7,176 nucleotides of DNA from an uncultured Selenomonadaceae bacterium (GTDB taxonomy: Bacteria; Bacillota; Negativicutes; Selenomonadales; Selenomonadaceae). Shown here piece after piece: positions 1 to 6,236 of the stretch. A model generated the notes under the pieces. The model was not told the DNA's origin. It saw only the letters and a list, made by a program, of their open reading frames with translations, and made no database searches. Within the stretch, counting starts at the first letter, position 1. The number at the start of each line of letters is the position of its first letter. The DNA lies in the NCBI GenBank assembly GCA_945637225.1, contig CALZDE010000103.1, forward strand, positions 1 to 7,176, in the 5' to 3' direction. Made by a program: the position numbers and the translations under genes.

Positions 1-397
1 TCTCCAATTTATCATCATTTTCCTTGCCATGACGGACCTGACAAACTGTCTTTGACTCACGTACACCAACCGTACTGTCAGAAAGCCTGTTTATCATTTC
101 CCTGACAGCCTCTAAAGTAACCTGCACACTGCCACTATCAGTATTCACCAAAATAATATCATTTCTGCTGACCTGCTCCTTGCTGCCATTAAACAAAGAA
201 CAGCAGAGAAGATGAATGCTGAGCAGGAAAAATAGGAGAGCACCAGCAGCTGTCTGCCACTGGGCAGTAAGATACTGGTACTCATTAATAACATATTGCT
301 CAGGCACCAACTTCACTACAAGCAAAATGACACCTATAGATAAAACAGCAATGAACAGGGTGTACAGGAAAAGTAAAAATCTGTTGATTATTCCCAT
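1..397 (-). CDS. amaP: Alkaline shock response membrane anchor protein AmaP, C-terminus outside window
   Basis: AmaP is the small membrane protein that tethers Asp23-family proteins to the cytoplasmic membrane in Firmicutes. The frame runs open from an ATG at 397 to the left edge, giving 132 codons with no stop. Residues about 7-31 (FLLFLYTLFIAVLSIGVILL) form one hydrophobic helix and about 50-69 (AAGALLFFLLSIHLLCCSLF) a second, joined by a polar loop. After them comes a soluble part with the family-like stretch SGSVQVTLEAVREMINR (about residues 84-100) and then GVRESK. The start is set by an AAAGGGTGA ribosome binding site at 402-410. The gene lies 23 nt after asp23, so the two are almost certainly co-transcribed, and this adjacency is the strongest support for the name. 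DUF2273 and nusB often follow in related genomes, but they would lie outside this window. Confidence 0.85.
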   Translation of the reverse strand, partial: MGIINRFLLFLYTLFIAVLSIGVILLVVKLVPEQYVINEYQYLTAQWQTAAGALLFFLLSIHLLCCSLFNGSKEQVSRNDIILVNTDSGSVQVTLEAVREMINRLSDSTVGVRESKTVCQVRHGKENDDKLE

Positions 398-420
398 AAA
401 ATCACCCTTTCATTCAGAGA

Positions 421-816
421 TTAACGAACGCGGATAGTTTCCTCTACCTTATGCTCTGGCTCTGGGAATGCTACACCCTGAACGTGCACATTTACCTCTA
501 CAACCTTCAGTCCAGTCATGCTCTGAATAGCCTTCTGAACATTCTCCTGACAGTTGATAGCAATCTCTGGAATACGTGCACCGTACTTCACAATGATGTA
601 AAGGTCAACAGCGGCCTCAGTCTCGCCAACCTCTACCTTAACACCCTTGGAAAGATTTTTCTTGCCGAGCATTTCAGCAATACCGCCAACAATACCACCG
701 CTCATGCCAGCGATGCCTTCGATCTCAGTAGCAGCCATACCAGCAATCACAGAAACTACCTCGTCAGCTACACGAACCTGACCCAGCTTTTCATCAGTCT
801 TTAAAATCTCATCCAT
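421..816 (-). CDS. Asp23/Gls24 family envelope stress response protein
   Basis: This is a 131-residue soluble protein of the Asp23/Gls24 family (alkaline shock protein 23), which collects at the membrane through AmaP and is linked to cell-envelope homeostasis in Firmicutes. Family features are visible in order: the N-terminal GQVRVADEVVSVIAGMAATEIEGIAGM region (about residues 12-38), the Gly-rich SGGIVGGI segment, a VKVEVGETEAAVDLYIIVKYG strand pair (about 59-79), and a C-terminal VVEVNVHVQGVAF segment (about 105-117). There is no signal peptide or membrane helix, as expected. Length is close to the family norm. A strong AAGGAGG site at 824-830 lies 7 nt from the ATG. The gene is followed by amaP after 23 nt and preceded by the efp terminator, so it probably has its own promoter. 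Organisms often carry several Asp23 paralogues; this is the one linked to efp and amaP. Confidence 0.93.
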   Translation of the reverse strand: MDEILKTDEKLGQVRVADEVVSVIAGMAATEIEGIAGMSGGIVGGIAEMLGKKNLSKGVKVEVGETEAAVDLYIIVKYGARIPEIAINCQENVQKAIQSMTGLKVVEVNVHVQGVAFPEPEHKVEETIRVR

Positions 817-847
817 TGTAATTCCTCCTTACAAATAAAATACTTGC

Positions 848-871
848 TTTCCCTTAAAAATACATTTAAAC
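848..871 (-). promoter_or_regulatory. Weak candidate promoter for asp23-amaP, stress-sigma-like
   Basis: On the minus strand GTTTAA (866-871) is followed after 12 nt by GGGAAA (848-853). This resembles the general-stress sigma B consensus GTTTAA-N12-14-GGGTAT with 6/6 and 4/6 matches. It lies directly after the efp terminator and about 30 nt before the asp23 start codon. A housekeeping-type -10 (TATTTT, 837-842) is also possible but has no good -35. Such matches arise easily in AT-rich DNA, and many Negativicutes are not known to carry sigma B, so this is tentative. Confidence 0.22.
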
Positions 872-902
872 AAAAAAGGAGGCAAAACAATACTCTGCCC
901 CC
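872..902 (-). terminator. Intrinsic terminator after efp
   Basis: Read on the minus strand, GGGGGCA (896-902) pairs with TGCCTCC (878-884), with one G-U wobble. The stem can extend three more pairs to leave a 5-nt loop at 888-892. Six T residues follow at 872-877. On the plus strand the wobbles become A-C mismatches and there is no T run, so the terminator acts on efp transcription and separates efp from asp23. Confidence 0.85.
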
Positions 903-972
903 TAAAATTAACGCTTATCTTTTTCTAATTTTTAGAGAACCAATCAGCTACTTTTAAATTTTTAAGCGAGAA

Positions 973-1530
973 TTATGCACGCTCGATGTAGTTGCCAGTA
1001 CGGGTATCAATACGGAGAACCTCACCCTCATTGATGAAGAGAGGAACACGAACAACGTAGCCAGTCTCCAGAGTAGCCATCTTGGTAGCACCAGTAGCGG
1101 TGTTTCCCTTAACGCCTGGCTCACACTCAGTAACGGTCAGCTCAACAGCGTTTGGCAGGGTAATGCCAATAACACGGCCCTTGAAGGACTGAATAGCAAC
1201 TTCCATATTCTCCTTCAGATAGTTCAGTGCATCACCTAACTGCTCCTTGCTCAGCTCGGTCTGTTCATAAGTCTCGTTATCCATGAAGGTATACATTCCG
1301 TCACTCTCATAGAGGTAAGCCATACGAGCGGTATCTAAATGAGCGGCTGGCATCTTAGCATTAGGATTGAAAGTATCCTCGACAACTGCACCGGTCTCTA
1401 CATTCTTCATCTTGGTACGAACGAAAGCTGCACCCTTACCTGGCTTAACGTGCTGGAAATCTACAATCTGCCATACACCACCATTATACTCAATAGTGAG
1501 ACCAGTGCGGAAATCTGTACTTGAAATCAT
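973..1530 (-). CDS. efp: Translation elongation factor P
   Basis: EF-P binds the ribosome between the P and E sites and rescues stalling at consecutive prolines. The 185-residue product starts MISSTDFRTG and ends GNYIERA, the usual length and ends for the family. The N-terminal KOW-like domain contains HVKPGKGAAFVR, with the conserved loop lysine at K32, the residue modified in Bacillus-type EF-P; E. coli uses K34. Two OB-fold domains follow, with TFMDNETYEQ (near residues 79-88) and the C-terminal signature GVKGNTATGATKMATLETGYVVRVPLFI. An ATG five codons upstream (1545) is in frame, but it overlaps the ribosome binding site GGAGGG (1538-1543), which sits 7 nt from the ATG at 1530, so I choose the latter. 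No modification gene is visible nearby. It has its own probable promoter upstream and a strong terminator downstream. Confidence 0.97.
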   Translation of the reverse strand: MISSTDFRTGLTIEYNGGVWQIVDFQHVKPGKGAAFVRTKMKNVETGAVVEDTFNPNAKMPAAHLDTARMAYLYESDGMYTFMDNETYEQTELSKEQLGDALNYLKENMEVAIQSFKGRVIGITLPNAVELTVTECEPGVKGNTATGATKMATLETGYVVRVPLFINEGEVLRIDTRTGNYIERA

Positions 1531-1537
1531 TAAAAAA

Positions 1538-1543
1538 CCCTCC
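1538..1543 (-). promoter_or_regulatory. Ribosome binding site that sets the efp start
   Basis: Minus-strand GGAGGG with 7 nt to the ATG at 1530. It overlaps an in-frame upstream ATG at 1545, which has no ribosome binding site of its own, so the longer reading is unlikely. Confidence 0.85.
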
Positions 1544-1595
1544 ATATATTTTTAAAAAATTTGCAATTTACTGGCTGCATTTACAGCTTATTACT

Positions 1596-1624
1596 ATTTT
1601 ACCAAATTTTTTAGAAAATAGCAA
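1596..1624 (-). promoter_or_regulatory. Probable sigma-A promoter of efp
   Basis: On the minus strand TTGCTA (1619-1624) is followed after 17 nt by TAAAAT (1596-1601), giving 4/6 and 5/6 matches to the housekeeping consensus with ideal spacing. Transcription would begin near 1589 and leave a leader of about 58 nt. A small hairpin (GCTG at 1584-1587, CAGC at 1574-1577, minus-strand reading) would then form almost at the 5' end. The gap to the permease gene has only an A/T-only hairpin with a T run near 1625-1643, a poor terminator, so some read-through from the export operon into efp is possible. Confidence 0.55.
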
Positions 1625-1643
1625 CAAAAAAATTTTACAAAAT

Positions 1644-2879
1644 TTATTCGTAACGCAATGCCTCAATTGGGTCAAGCTTAGCCGCTTTTCTTGCAGGATA
1701 AATGCCAAAGAACAAACCTATGCCTACTGAGAATATAAATGATACGACAATAGGCAATACTGTAATAGACGTCTTAAATGGAGAACCGCTCATTTCTAAG
1801 CCTAATGAATTTATTATAAAGCATATGCCAAAAGCTGCTATTACACCTATAAAACCGCCTACCACGCTTATAACGACTGACTCTATTAAGAACTGGGTCA
1901 TTATTGCCTTAAAAGTAGCACCCAATGCCTTACGAATACCGATTTCCCTGGTTCTTTCGGTAACAGACACCATCATGATATTCATGATACCTATACCGCC
2001 TACTACCAGAGAAATTGCCGCAATACTTCCCAAAAGAGCAGTTATCATGGCTGTCTGCTGATCAACAAGCTCCATTAAGCTGGTTAAGTTATTGACTTTA
2101 AAATCATCATCTCCGCCTTCACGTATGCGGTGGCGGCTTCTCAGCAGATTTGTTATCTCAGACTGCACCTGAGTCATTTTTTCAGGTGTACTTACCTGAA
2201 TATTTATCGACTGTACATGAGTAATGCCCAAAAGTCTTTCCTGTGCAGTTGTCAGCGGAATATACACTACGTCATCCTGGTCCTGCCCCATAGCTGACTG
2301 ACCCTTTTTAGACAGTACGCCTATTACCATGTATGGTGCGTTATTAATTCGTATATTGCTTCCTACCGGATTATCTGTACCAAAAAGCTCTGTTGCAACG
2401 GTTGCACCCAAGACAGCTACACGATTTCTTTTATCCATGTCATTAATGGAAATATACGAGCCTGATACTACCTCCAGTGAACGGATTGCCATGTATTCAG
2501 GAGTAACACCCTGTACAGAAGAATTCCAGTTAGAACGGCCATTAACAATCTGATAGCTTGAAGCCACACTGGGAGAAACATAATCAATATTTTTAATGCG
2601 ATCCTTTATAGCTTTTGCATCATCGTACTTCAGCTTAGTATTAGAACCTGCCGCTCCCCTGACACCACCATTATTAGTAGCCGCTGGAGAAACTATCAGC
2701 ATATTCGAGCCGAGACTTGCGATAGAATTAGTAATACTTTCCTTTACACCAGTACCTAAGGCAACCATGACAATTACTGCACCTACACCGATAATGATAC
2801 CGAGCATGGTGAGCAGGGAACGCATTTTATTGGCTAACAATGCCTTAAACGCCATAATAAAGCACTCACTAAACAACAT
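1644..2879 (-). CDS. MacB-type ABC exporter permease (MacB_PCD and FtsX domains)
   Basis: This is the membrane half of a MacB-family (type VII) exporter, which drives substrates from the periplasm out through a TolC channel by mechanotransmission. The 411-residue product has a first membrane helix at about 23-43 after LLANKMRSLLTMLGIIIGV. A large periplasmic core domain (about 45-275) follows, then the FtsX-type domain with helices near 278-303, 332-357 and 373-394. The linking motif VSVTERTREIGIRKALGA and the ending ARKAAKLDPIEALRYE are typical of MacB permeases. The ATG at 2879 overlaps the ATPase stop by 11 nt. An in-frame ATG further upstream at 2921 would lie deep inside the ATPase gene, and the chosen start gives the usual N-terminus. 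Substrate cannot be read from the sequence: peptides, lipids, macrolides or siderophores are all known for the family. Confidence 0.93.
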   Translation of the reverse strand: MLFSECFIMAFKALLANKMRSLLTMLGIIIGVGAVIVMVALGTGVKESITNSIASLGSNMLIVSPAATNNGGVRGAAGSNTKLKYDDAKAIKDRIKNIDYVSPSVASSYQIVNGRSNWNSSVQGVTPEYMAIRSLEVVSGSYISINDMDKRNRVAVLGATVATELFGTDNPVGSNIRINNAPYMVIGVLSKKGQSAMGQDQDDVVYIPLTTAQERLLGITHVQSINIQVSTPEKMTQVQSEITNLLRSRHRIREGGDDDFKVNNLTSLMELVDQQTAMITALLGSIAAISLVVGGIGIMNIMMVSVTERTREIGIRKALGATFKAIMTQFLIESVVISVVGGFIGVIAAFGICFIINSLGLEMSGSPFKTSITVLPIVVSFIFSVGIGLFFGIYPARKAAKLDPIEALRYE

Positions 2880-3600
2880 CAAGGACCACGCCCTTTCCTT
2901 CGTCTCTAGTGATAAGGCCATCTCTTACCAAAAGCTGACGGCTTGCTCTCATAGCTACATCAGGCTCATGAGTTACCAAGATAATTGTTCGCCCCATTTT
3001 GTGCATATTTTCAAAAATATCCAATATCTCTTTTGTTGATTTGGTATCAAGATTGCCCGTAGGTTCATCCGCCATAATAATCTGTGGGTCATTTACAAGT
3101 GCCCTTGCTATGGCAACACGCTGTTTCTGACCGCCTGAAAGCTCATTAGGCATATGGTCGGCTCTGTCGCTGAGACCTACCATATCCAAATAATGCATCG
3201 CCCTCTCTGCACGTTCCTTTTTGCTGATGCCTGCATAAACGAGTGGCAATGCAACATTGTCAAGAGAAGAAATTGTATTCAAAAGATTAAAATTCTGAAA
3301 AACAAAGCCAATGTATTTGTTGCGGGTAACGGCTAATTCATCATCACTCAAATTAGCAACTTCCTTGCCATCAAGCTTATATGAACCGACGCTCGGTCTG
3401 TCAAGACACCCTAAAATATTCATCAATGTGGACTTGCCAGAACCAGAGGGTCCCATCAGTGCCGCAAATTCACCCTGACGTATGTCTAAATTAATTCCAG
3501 CAAGAGCCGCTACTTCCTGATCGCCTACAGGATAGATTTTTTTAATCCCTCTAAGCTCTATTACTTCCTTGCCGTCTGTACTATGTGACTGTTCTATCAT
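2869..3600 (-). CDS. MacB/LolD-type ABC transporter ATPase
   Basis: This is the 243-residue cytoplasmic nucleotide-binding subunit that powers the adjacent permease. All ABC motifs are intact: Walker A GPSGSGKST (50-58), Q-loop glutamine Q102 in FQNFNLL, signature LSGGQ (154-158), Walker B IIMADE (174-179, catalytic E179), D-loop GNLD (182-185) and the switch histidine H211 in VTHE. The ELRGIKKIYPVGDQEVAALAGI opening is typical of the MacB/LolD/FtsE-like group. Here the ATPase and permease are separate genes, unlike the single-chain MacB of E. coli. An in-frame GTG at 3609 lies inside the ribosome binding site AAGGGG (3609-3614). The ATG at 3600, 8 nt from that site, is therefore the better start. 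It follows the adaptor gene by 12 nt and overlaps the permease gene by 11 nt. Confidence 0.95.
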   Translation of the reverse strand: MIEQSHSTDGKEVIELRGIKKIYPVGDQEVAALAGINLDIRQGEFAALMGPSGSGKSTLMNILGCLDRPSVGSYKLDGKEVANLSDDELAVTRNKYIGFVFQNFNLLNTISSLDNVALPLVYAGISKKERAERAMHYLDMVGLSDRADHMPNELSGGQKQRVAIARALVNDPQIIMADEPTGNLDTKSTKEILDIFENMHKMGRTIILVTHEPDVAMRASRQLLVRDGLITRDEGKGVVLDVV

Positions 3601-3608
3601 TTGAGTCA

Positions 3609-3614
3609 CCCCTT
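3609..3614 (-). promoter_or_regulatory. Ribosome binding site of the ATPase gene, overlapping the macA stop codon
   Basis: Minus-strand AAGGGG overlaps the TAA stop of the adaptor gene (3613-3615) and lies 8 nt from the ATG at 3600. The arrangement suggests that translation of the two genes is coupled. It also rules against the in-frame GTG at 3609. Confidence 0.7.
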
Positions 3615-4722
3615 ACATTGGCGGAGGACCAGAACGGCCATTCTTCTTGCCTGATGATTCAGCTGCCTTATAGGACACAACCAGTTTATCTCCCTCATTA
3701 AGTCCGCCAGTAATTTCTGCGTAATCGTTACTGTAAATACCGACCTGCACATATACCTTTTCAGATTTGCCCTCTGGAAGTGCTCTCATTACATAAGTAC
3801 CTTCAGAATCAGCTTTAAGTGCCGTCATTGGAACAGATACTGCATTCTGCTTTTCCTCGGTAATAATTTCTACACGGGCGGTCATTGCTGGCAAAAGCAG
3901 ATTTTCAGGGTCATCTACATCAAGCACTACATAATAGTAAATTACACTTGATGATGATGAAGCTGTGCTATTGCTGGAACGTGTATTCCAAATACTGTTC
4001 ACATCGCTTTGAGATATTTTTGATACTTTAGCAGTAAAAGTTTTATTAGTATAAGAATCTACTGTAAATGTAGCGGACTGACCTGCCTTTACACTTCCTA
4101 TATCTGTTTCATCAACCTTTGCCAAAATCTGCTTCTTGGAAAGGTCTGCAATAGTCATAATAACGGTAGATGTATTACCCTGAACAGCCATTGTACCAGC
4201 GGTTTTTGGCTCACCTACCACCACGCCATCCATAGGAGCAGTTATAATCATATCTGATAAGGTCTTTTCCTGCTGTTTAAGCTTTGACTGTGCGTCCTGA
4301 TAGTTGTACTCAGAATCATCATATTCAGACTTTGGTTTTGCACCGATAGAATAGAGATATTCGTCTCTGTCATGCTTGATTTTAGCATTTTCTACCTTGT
4401 ATGCCGCCTGATTACGCTGTTCCTCAATGTCCTCGGCATCAAGAATTGCAACGGTCTGACCTGCTGTTACATGGTCATTTTCCTTTACTAAAACCTCTTT
4501 GATACGTGCAGTAGTCTTAGGGCTTACTTCTACGTAATCAACAGGACGAATTGTTCCAGTAGCCGAAACTATTGACTTTAAATTTTGTCTTGAAACTTCT
4601 GCTATCTCAGTATTAGCTACCTGTTTTTCTTTTTCCTTTTCTGCAAAATACTGGTTAGCAAAATACCCTGCCACCGCAATTATAACCAATAGTGGTATTA
4701 TCCATTTTAAATAACTTTTCAT
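3613..4722 (-). CDS. MacA-type periplasmic adaptor (HlyD/RND family membrane fusion protein)
   Basis: This protein links the inner-membrane MacB transporter to the outer-membrane channel. The 369-residue product has a short cytoplasmic tail and one membrane anchor (about 7-21, WIIPLLVIIAVAGYF). Then come a first lipoyl half with VSATGTIRPVDYVEVSPKTTARIKEVLVKENDHVTAGQ (52-89), a short alpha-helical hairpin (about 98-158), and the second lipoyl half ITAPMDGVVVGEP (160-172). The beta-barrel and membrane-proximal domains run to the ending GRSGPPPM. A serine-rich stretch at 249-259 sits in the barrel region. The RLS tip motif that docks to TolC (R-x3-L-x6-S) reads R119-x3-L123-x6-P130, so serine is replaced by proline. 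In-frame upstream ATGs (4779, 4764) overlap the channel gene and would put extra polar residues before the anchor, so 4722 is preferred, although its ribosome binding site is weak. It follows tolC by 19 nt. Confidence 0.9.
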   Translation of the reverse strand: MKSYLKWIIPLLVIIAVAGYFANQYFAEKEKEKQVANTEIAEVSRQNLKSIVSATGTIRPVDYVEVSPKTTARIKEVLVKENDHVTAGQTVAILDAEDIEEQRNQAAYKVENAKIKHDRDEYLYSIGAKPKSEYDDSEYNYQDAQSKLKQQEKTLSDMIITAPMDGVVVGEPKTAGTMAVQGNTSTVIMTIADLSKKQILAKVDETDIGSVKAGQSATFTVDSYTNKTFTAKVSKISQSDVNSIWNTRSSNSTASSSSSVIYYYVVLDVDDPENLLLPAMTARVEIITEEKQNAVSVPMTALKADSEGTYVMRALPEGKSEKVYVQVGIYSNDYAEITGGLNEGDKLVVSYKAAESSGKKNGRSGPPPM

Positions 4723-4741
4723 CTGCTTATCACCATCTCTT

Positions 4742-6034
4742 TCAGCCTTCCAGCTCGTAGCCATCAAGGCCCATTCCATTTTCTACGGCAGCCTTGTAAC
4801 GGGCATAATTATACTGAGCAGTCATGTAATTCTGACGAGCGGTAGAAAGTGAAGTCTGTGCGTCTATAATATCAAGCATAATACCTTCACCAGCCCTGTA
4901 TTTCTCGGTAGCGATAAAATATTCTTCTTCAGCTTTCTTTACAGCATTTTTCGTAGCAGAAAAATTCTTCTCCGCTTCTCTCATGCTGTTGTAGTTACTG
5001 CGTAAATCAAGTTCAACGCTGTTTTTGTCCTTATTGACAGTCAGTCTAGCCTTCTCAACCTCTATTTCAGCTTCCTCTACCTCACCGGCAGTTACACCAG
5101 AATCAAAGAAATTCCAGTTGGCAGACACACCAACAGTCACATTATGGTTATCGCCATCAGGAAGTACACTATGGTCCCAGTTGGTGCTTGCACTTAAATT
5201 TACAGTTGGCTTATAGCCTGCCTTAGCTGCCTTTACTGCAAGTTCCTTCTGCTTTAAGGTATATTCATCCACCATCAAATCCTTGCGGTTTTTCATAGCA
5301 TAAGAAACGCAGTCATCCACAGTTGGTTCAAATACGTTATAGACAAATTTATCCGTTAAAACTACTGGCTCATGCTGGTCCATGTAGAGGTAATTTCTTA
5401 ATTTATTCAGCTTGTTGCTGTAATCACTCTGCTTACTTACTAAACTTTGCTGAGAATTAGTCAGTTCCACAGAAGAACGGAGAACATCGATTTTTGCCTT
5501 ACTGCCAGCAGAAAAAAGCTGTTCTGTATTGGTAAGATGCTTCTGATACTTATCCACCTCGTCCTGCTGAATTTTTACTGCTTCCTCAGCCTCCAATACA
5601 TCATAATATGCCTTAATGACATTATAACGCATTGTTTCATACTGTCTGAGAGTATTTAATTTAGCAATTTCAATGCCTAATTCTCCGCTTTCAATATTGG
5701 CTTCATTCTTACCGCCAGTATAAACAGGGAGACTCAACGAAATTCTTGGCGCAACAAAGGTATTTGACTCATGAGATATACCCTCTGTCTTTGCATAAGT
5801 CTTTGAGGCATTTGCTGACAAACTGCCAGAAAAGCTATTTGCTGCACGAGCCTTTTTCAGTCTTGCCTTTGCAGTTTTTTCACCATAAGCAGTAATAGCT
5901 ACTTCAGGATTTCTTTCAATCGCCATAGCTACTGCATCATCTATGGAAAGCTCCGCACATTGCCCAACAGAAGAACTTACAGTCAATACTCCCATTGCCG
6001 CAATTAAACATGCTGTTATCTTTTTCCTATTCAT
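4742..6034 (-). CDS. TolC-family outer membrane efflux channel
   Basis: This is the outer-membrane exit duct for the exporter encoded by the next three genes. The 430-residue product starts with a signal peptide, MNRKKITACLIAAMGVL..., with likely cleavage after GQCA (A27). It is not a lipobox, because glutamine precedes the cysteine. Two outer-membrane efflux protein repeats follow. The first opens with LSIDDAVAMAIERNPEV (29-45), and the second with DDCVSYAMKNRKDLMVDEYTLKQKELAVKAAKAGYKPTVNLSAS, leading to GVSANWNFFDSG. Long coiled-coil helices alternate with beta segments, and a GEGIMLDIIDAQTSLSTARQNYMTAQYNYARYKAA helix lies near the C-terminus, as is typical. Length matches the family. The start at 6034 has only a GGTAAT-like weak ribosome binding site; an in-frame GTG at 6043 is an alternative with none. 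It is the first gene of the operon. A TolC protein in an otherwise Firmicute context indicates a diderm envelope. Confidence 0.94.
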   Translation of the reverse strand: MNRKKITACLIAAMGVLTVSSSVGQCAELSIDDAVAMAIERNPEVAITAYGEKTAKARLKKARAANSFSGSLSANASKTYAKTEGISHESNTFVAPRISLSLPVYTGGKNEANIESGELGIEIAKLNTLRQYETMRYNVIKAYYDVLEAEEAVKIQQDEVDKYQKHLTNTEQLFSAGSKAKIDVLRSSVELTNSQQSLVSKQSDYSNKLNKLRNYLYMDQHEPVVLTDKFVYNVFEPTVDDCVSYAMKNRKDLMVDEYTLKQKELAVKAAKAGYKPTVNLSASTNWDHSVLPDGDNHNVTVGVSANWNFFDSGVTAGEVEEAEIEVEKARLTVNKDKNSVELDLRSNYNSMREAEKNFSATKNAVKKAEEEYFIATEKYRAGEGIMLDIIDAQTSLSTARQNYMTAQYNYARYKAAVENGMGLDGYELEG

Positions 6035-6058
6035 AATTACCACTACTAATCATTTTGC

Positions 6059-6084
6059 TTAGTATATTCACTAAACAAACTAAG
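6059..6084. promoter_or_regulatory. Candidate operator: inverted and direct ACTAA half-sites before tolC
   Basis: TTAGT (6059-6063) and ACTAA (6070-6074) form an inverted repeat with a 6-nt spacer; 6 of 8 base pairs across the 16 nt are symmetrical, a size and shape common for MarR/TetR-type operators. A second ACTAAG (6079-6084) is also an inverted match to CTTAGT (6058-6063), and a further ACTAA lies at 6045-6049. A minus-strand TATACT (6061-6066) sits inside the site. No regulator gene is in the window, so the binding protein is unknown. Confidence 0.4.
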
Positions 6085-6135
6085 TAGTTTTCACCTCACT
6101 TTTACGTTGCAAATATCAAAAATATTATAATGATT

Positions 6136-6164
6136 ATTATAGCATTTTGCTAAAACAAAAACAA
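6136..6164 (-). promoter_or_regulatory. Strong sigma-A promoter of the tolC-macA-macB operon
   Basis: On the minus strand TTGTTT (6159-6164) is followed after exactly 17 nt by a perfect TATAAT (6136-6141) with an extended -10 TGC before it. Transcription would start near 6129, leaving a leader of about 95 nt before the tolC ATG. The candidate operator lies inside that leader, roughly 55-70 nt downstream of the start. Confidence 0.75.
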
Positions 6165-6169
6165 TATTG
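6162..6169. repeat. Palindrome CAATATTG between the divergent -35 elements
   Basis: A perfect 8-bp palindrome centred at 6165/6166 that overlaps the proximal part of both -35 hexamers. It may simply be the two ATTG promoter starts meeting head to head. Confidence 0.6.
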
Positions 6170-6196
6170 CTTTTTCCTGATTGAATGAGTTATAAT
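6167..6196 (+). promoter_or_regulatory. Probable promoter of cinA
   Basis: TTGCTT (6167-6172) and a perfect TATAAT (6191-6196) with an 18-nt spacer; the -35 matches only 3/6. A transcript start near 6203 gives a leader of about 34 nt. A second -10-like TATAGT (6199-6204) lacks a -35. Confidence 0.55.
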
Positions 6197-6221
6197 AATA
6201 TAGTGAAATAAATAATTAATT

Positions 6222-6228
6222 AAGGAAG
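6222..6228 (+). promoter_or_regulatory. Ribosome binding site that sets the cinA start
   Basis: AAGGAAG with 8 nt to the ATG at 6237. The in-frame GTG at 6228 overlaps this site and so cannot be served by it. Confidence 0.8.
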
Positions 6229-6236
6229 TGTTCTTT

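Noticed and set aside
216..437. A plus-strand reading frame of 73 codons at the left side
   Set aside because: It overlaps the amaP start and asp23 stop in antisense. The minus-strand reading has two membrane helices, a ribosome binding site and the right neighbour.
451..804. A long plus-strand reading frame antisense to asp23
   Set aside because: It is the mirror of a well-supported Asp23 gene, with low-complexity translation and no ribosome binding site.
925..935. Short palindrome CTAA-TTT-TTAG between efp and asp23
   Set aside because: A 4-bp arm in AT-rich DNA is expected by chance, and nothing nearby supports a function.
1625..1643. A/T-only hairpin with T run after the permease gene as an operon terminator
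   Set aside because: The stem has no G-C pairs, so it is too weak to call, although some termination there is possible.
1702..2061. A plus-strand reading frame of 119 codons opposite the permease C-terminus
   Set aside because: It is antisense to the conserved FtsX-type domain, and its hydrophobic repeats merely mirror the membrane helices.
2596..3039. A plus-strand reading frame of 147 codons across the ATPase/permease junction
   Set aside because: Both minus-strand genes here have intact conserved motifs; the opposite reading has no recognisable domain.
6027..6053. A minus-strand mini-ORF (ATG at 6053, 8 codons, TAG at 6027) overlapping the tolC start, like a regulatory leader peptide
   Set aside because: It has no ribosome binding site, no suggestive amino-acid composition, and overlaps the operator-like repeats that explain its bases better.
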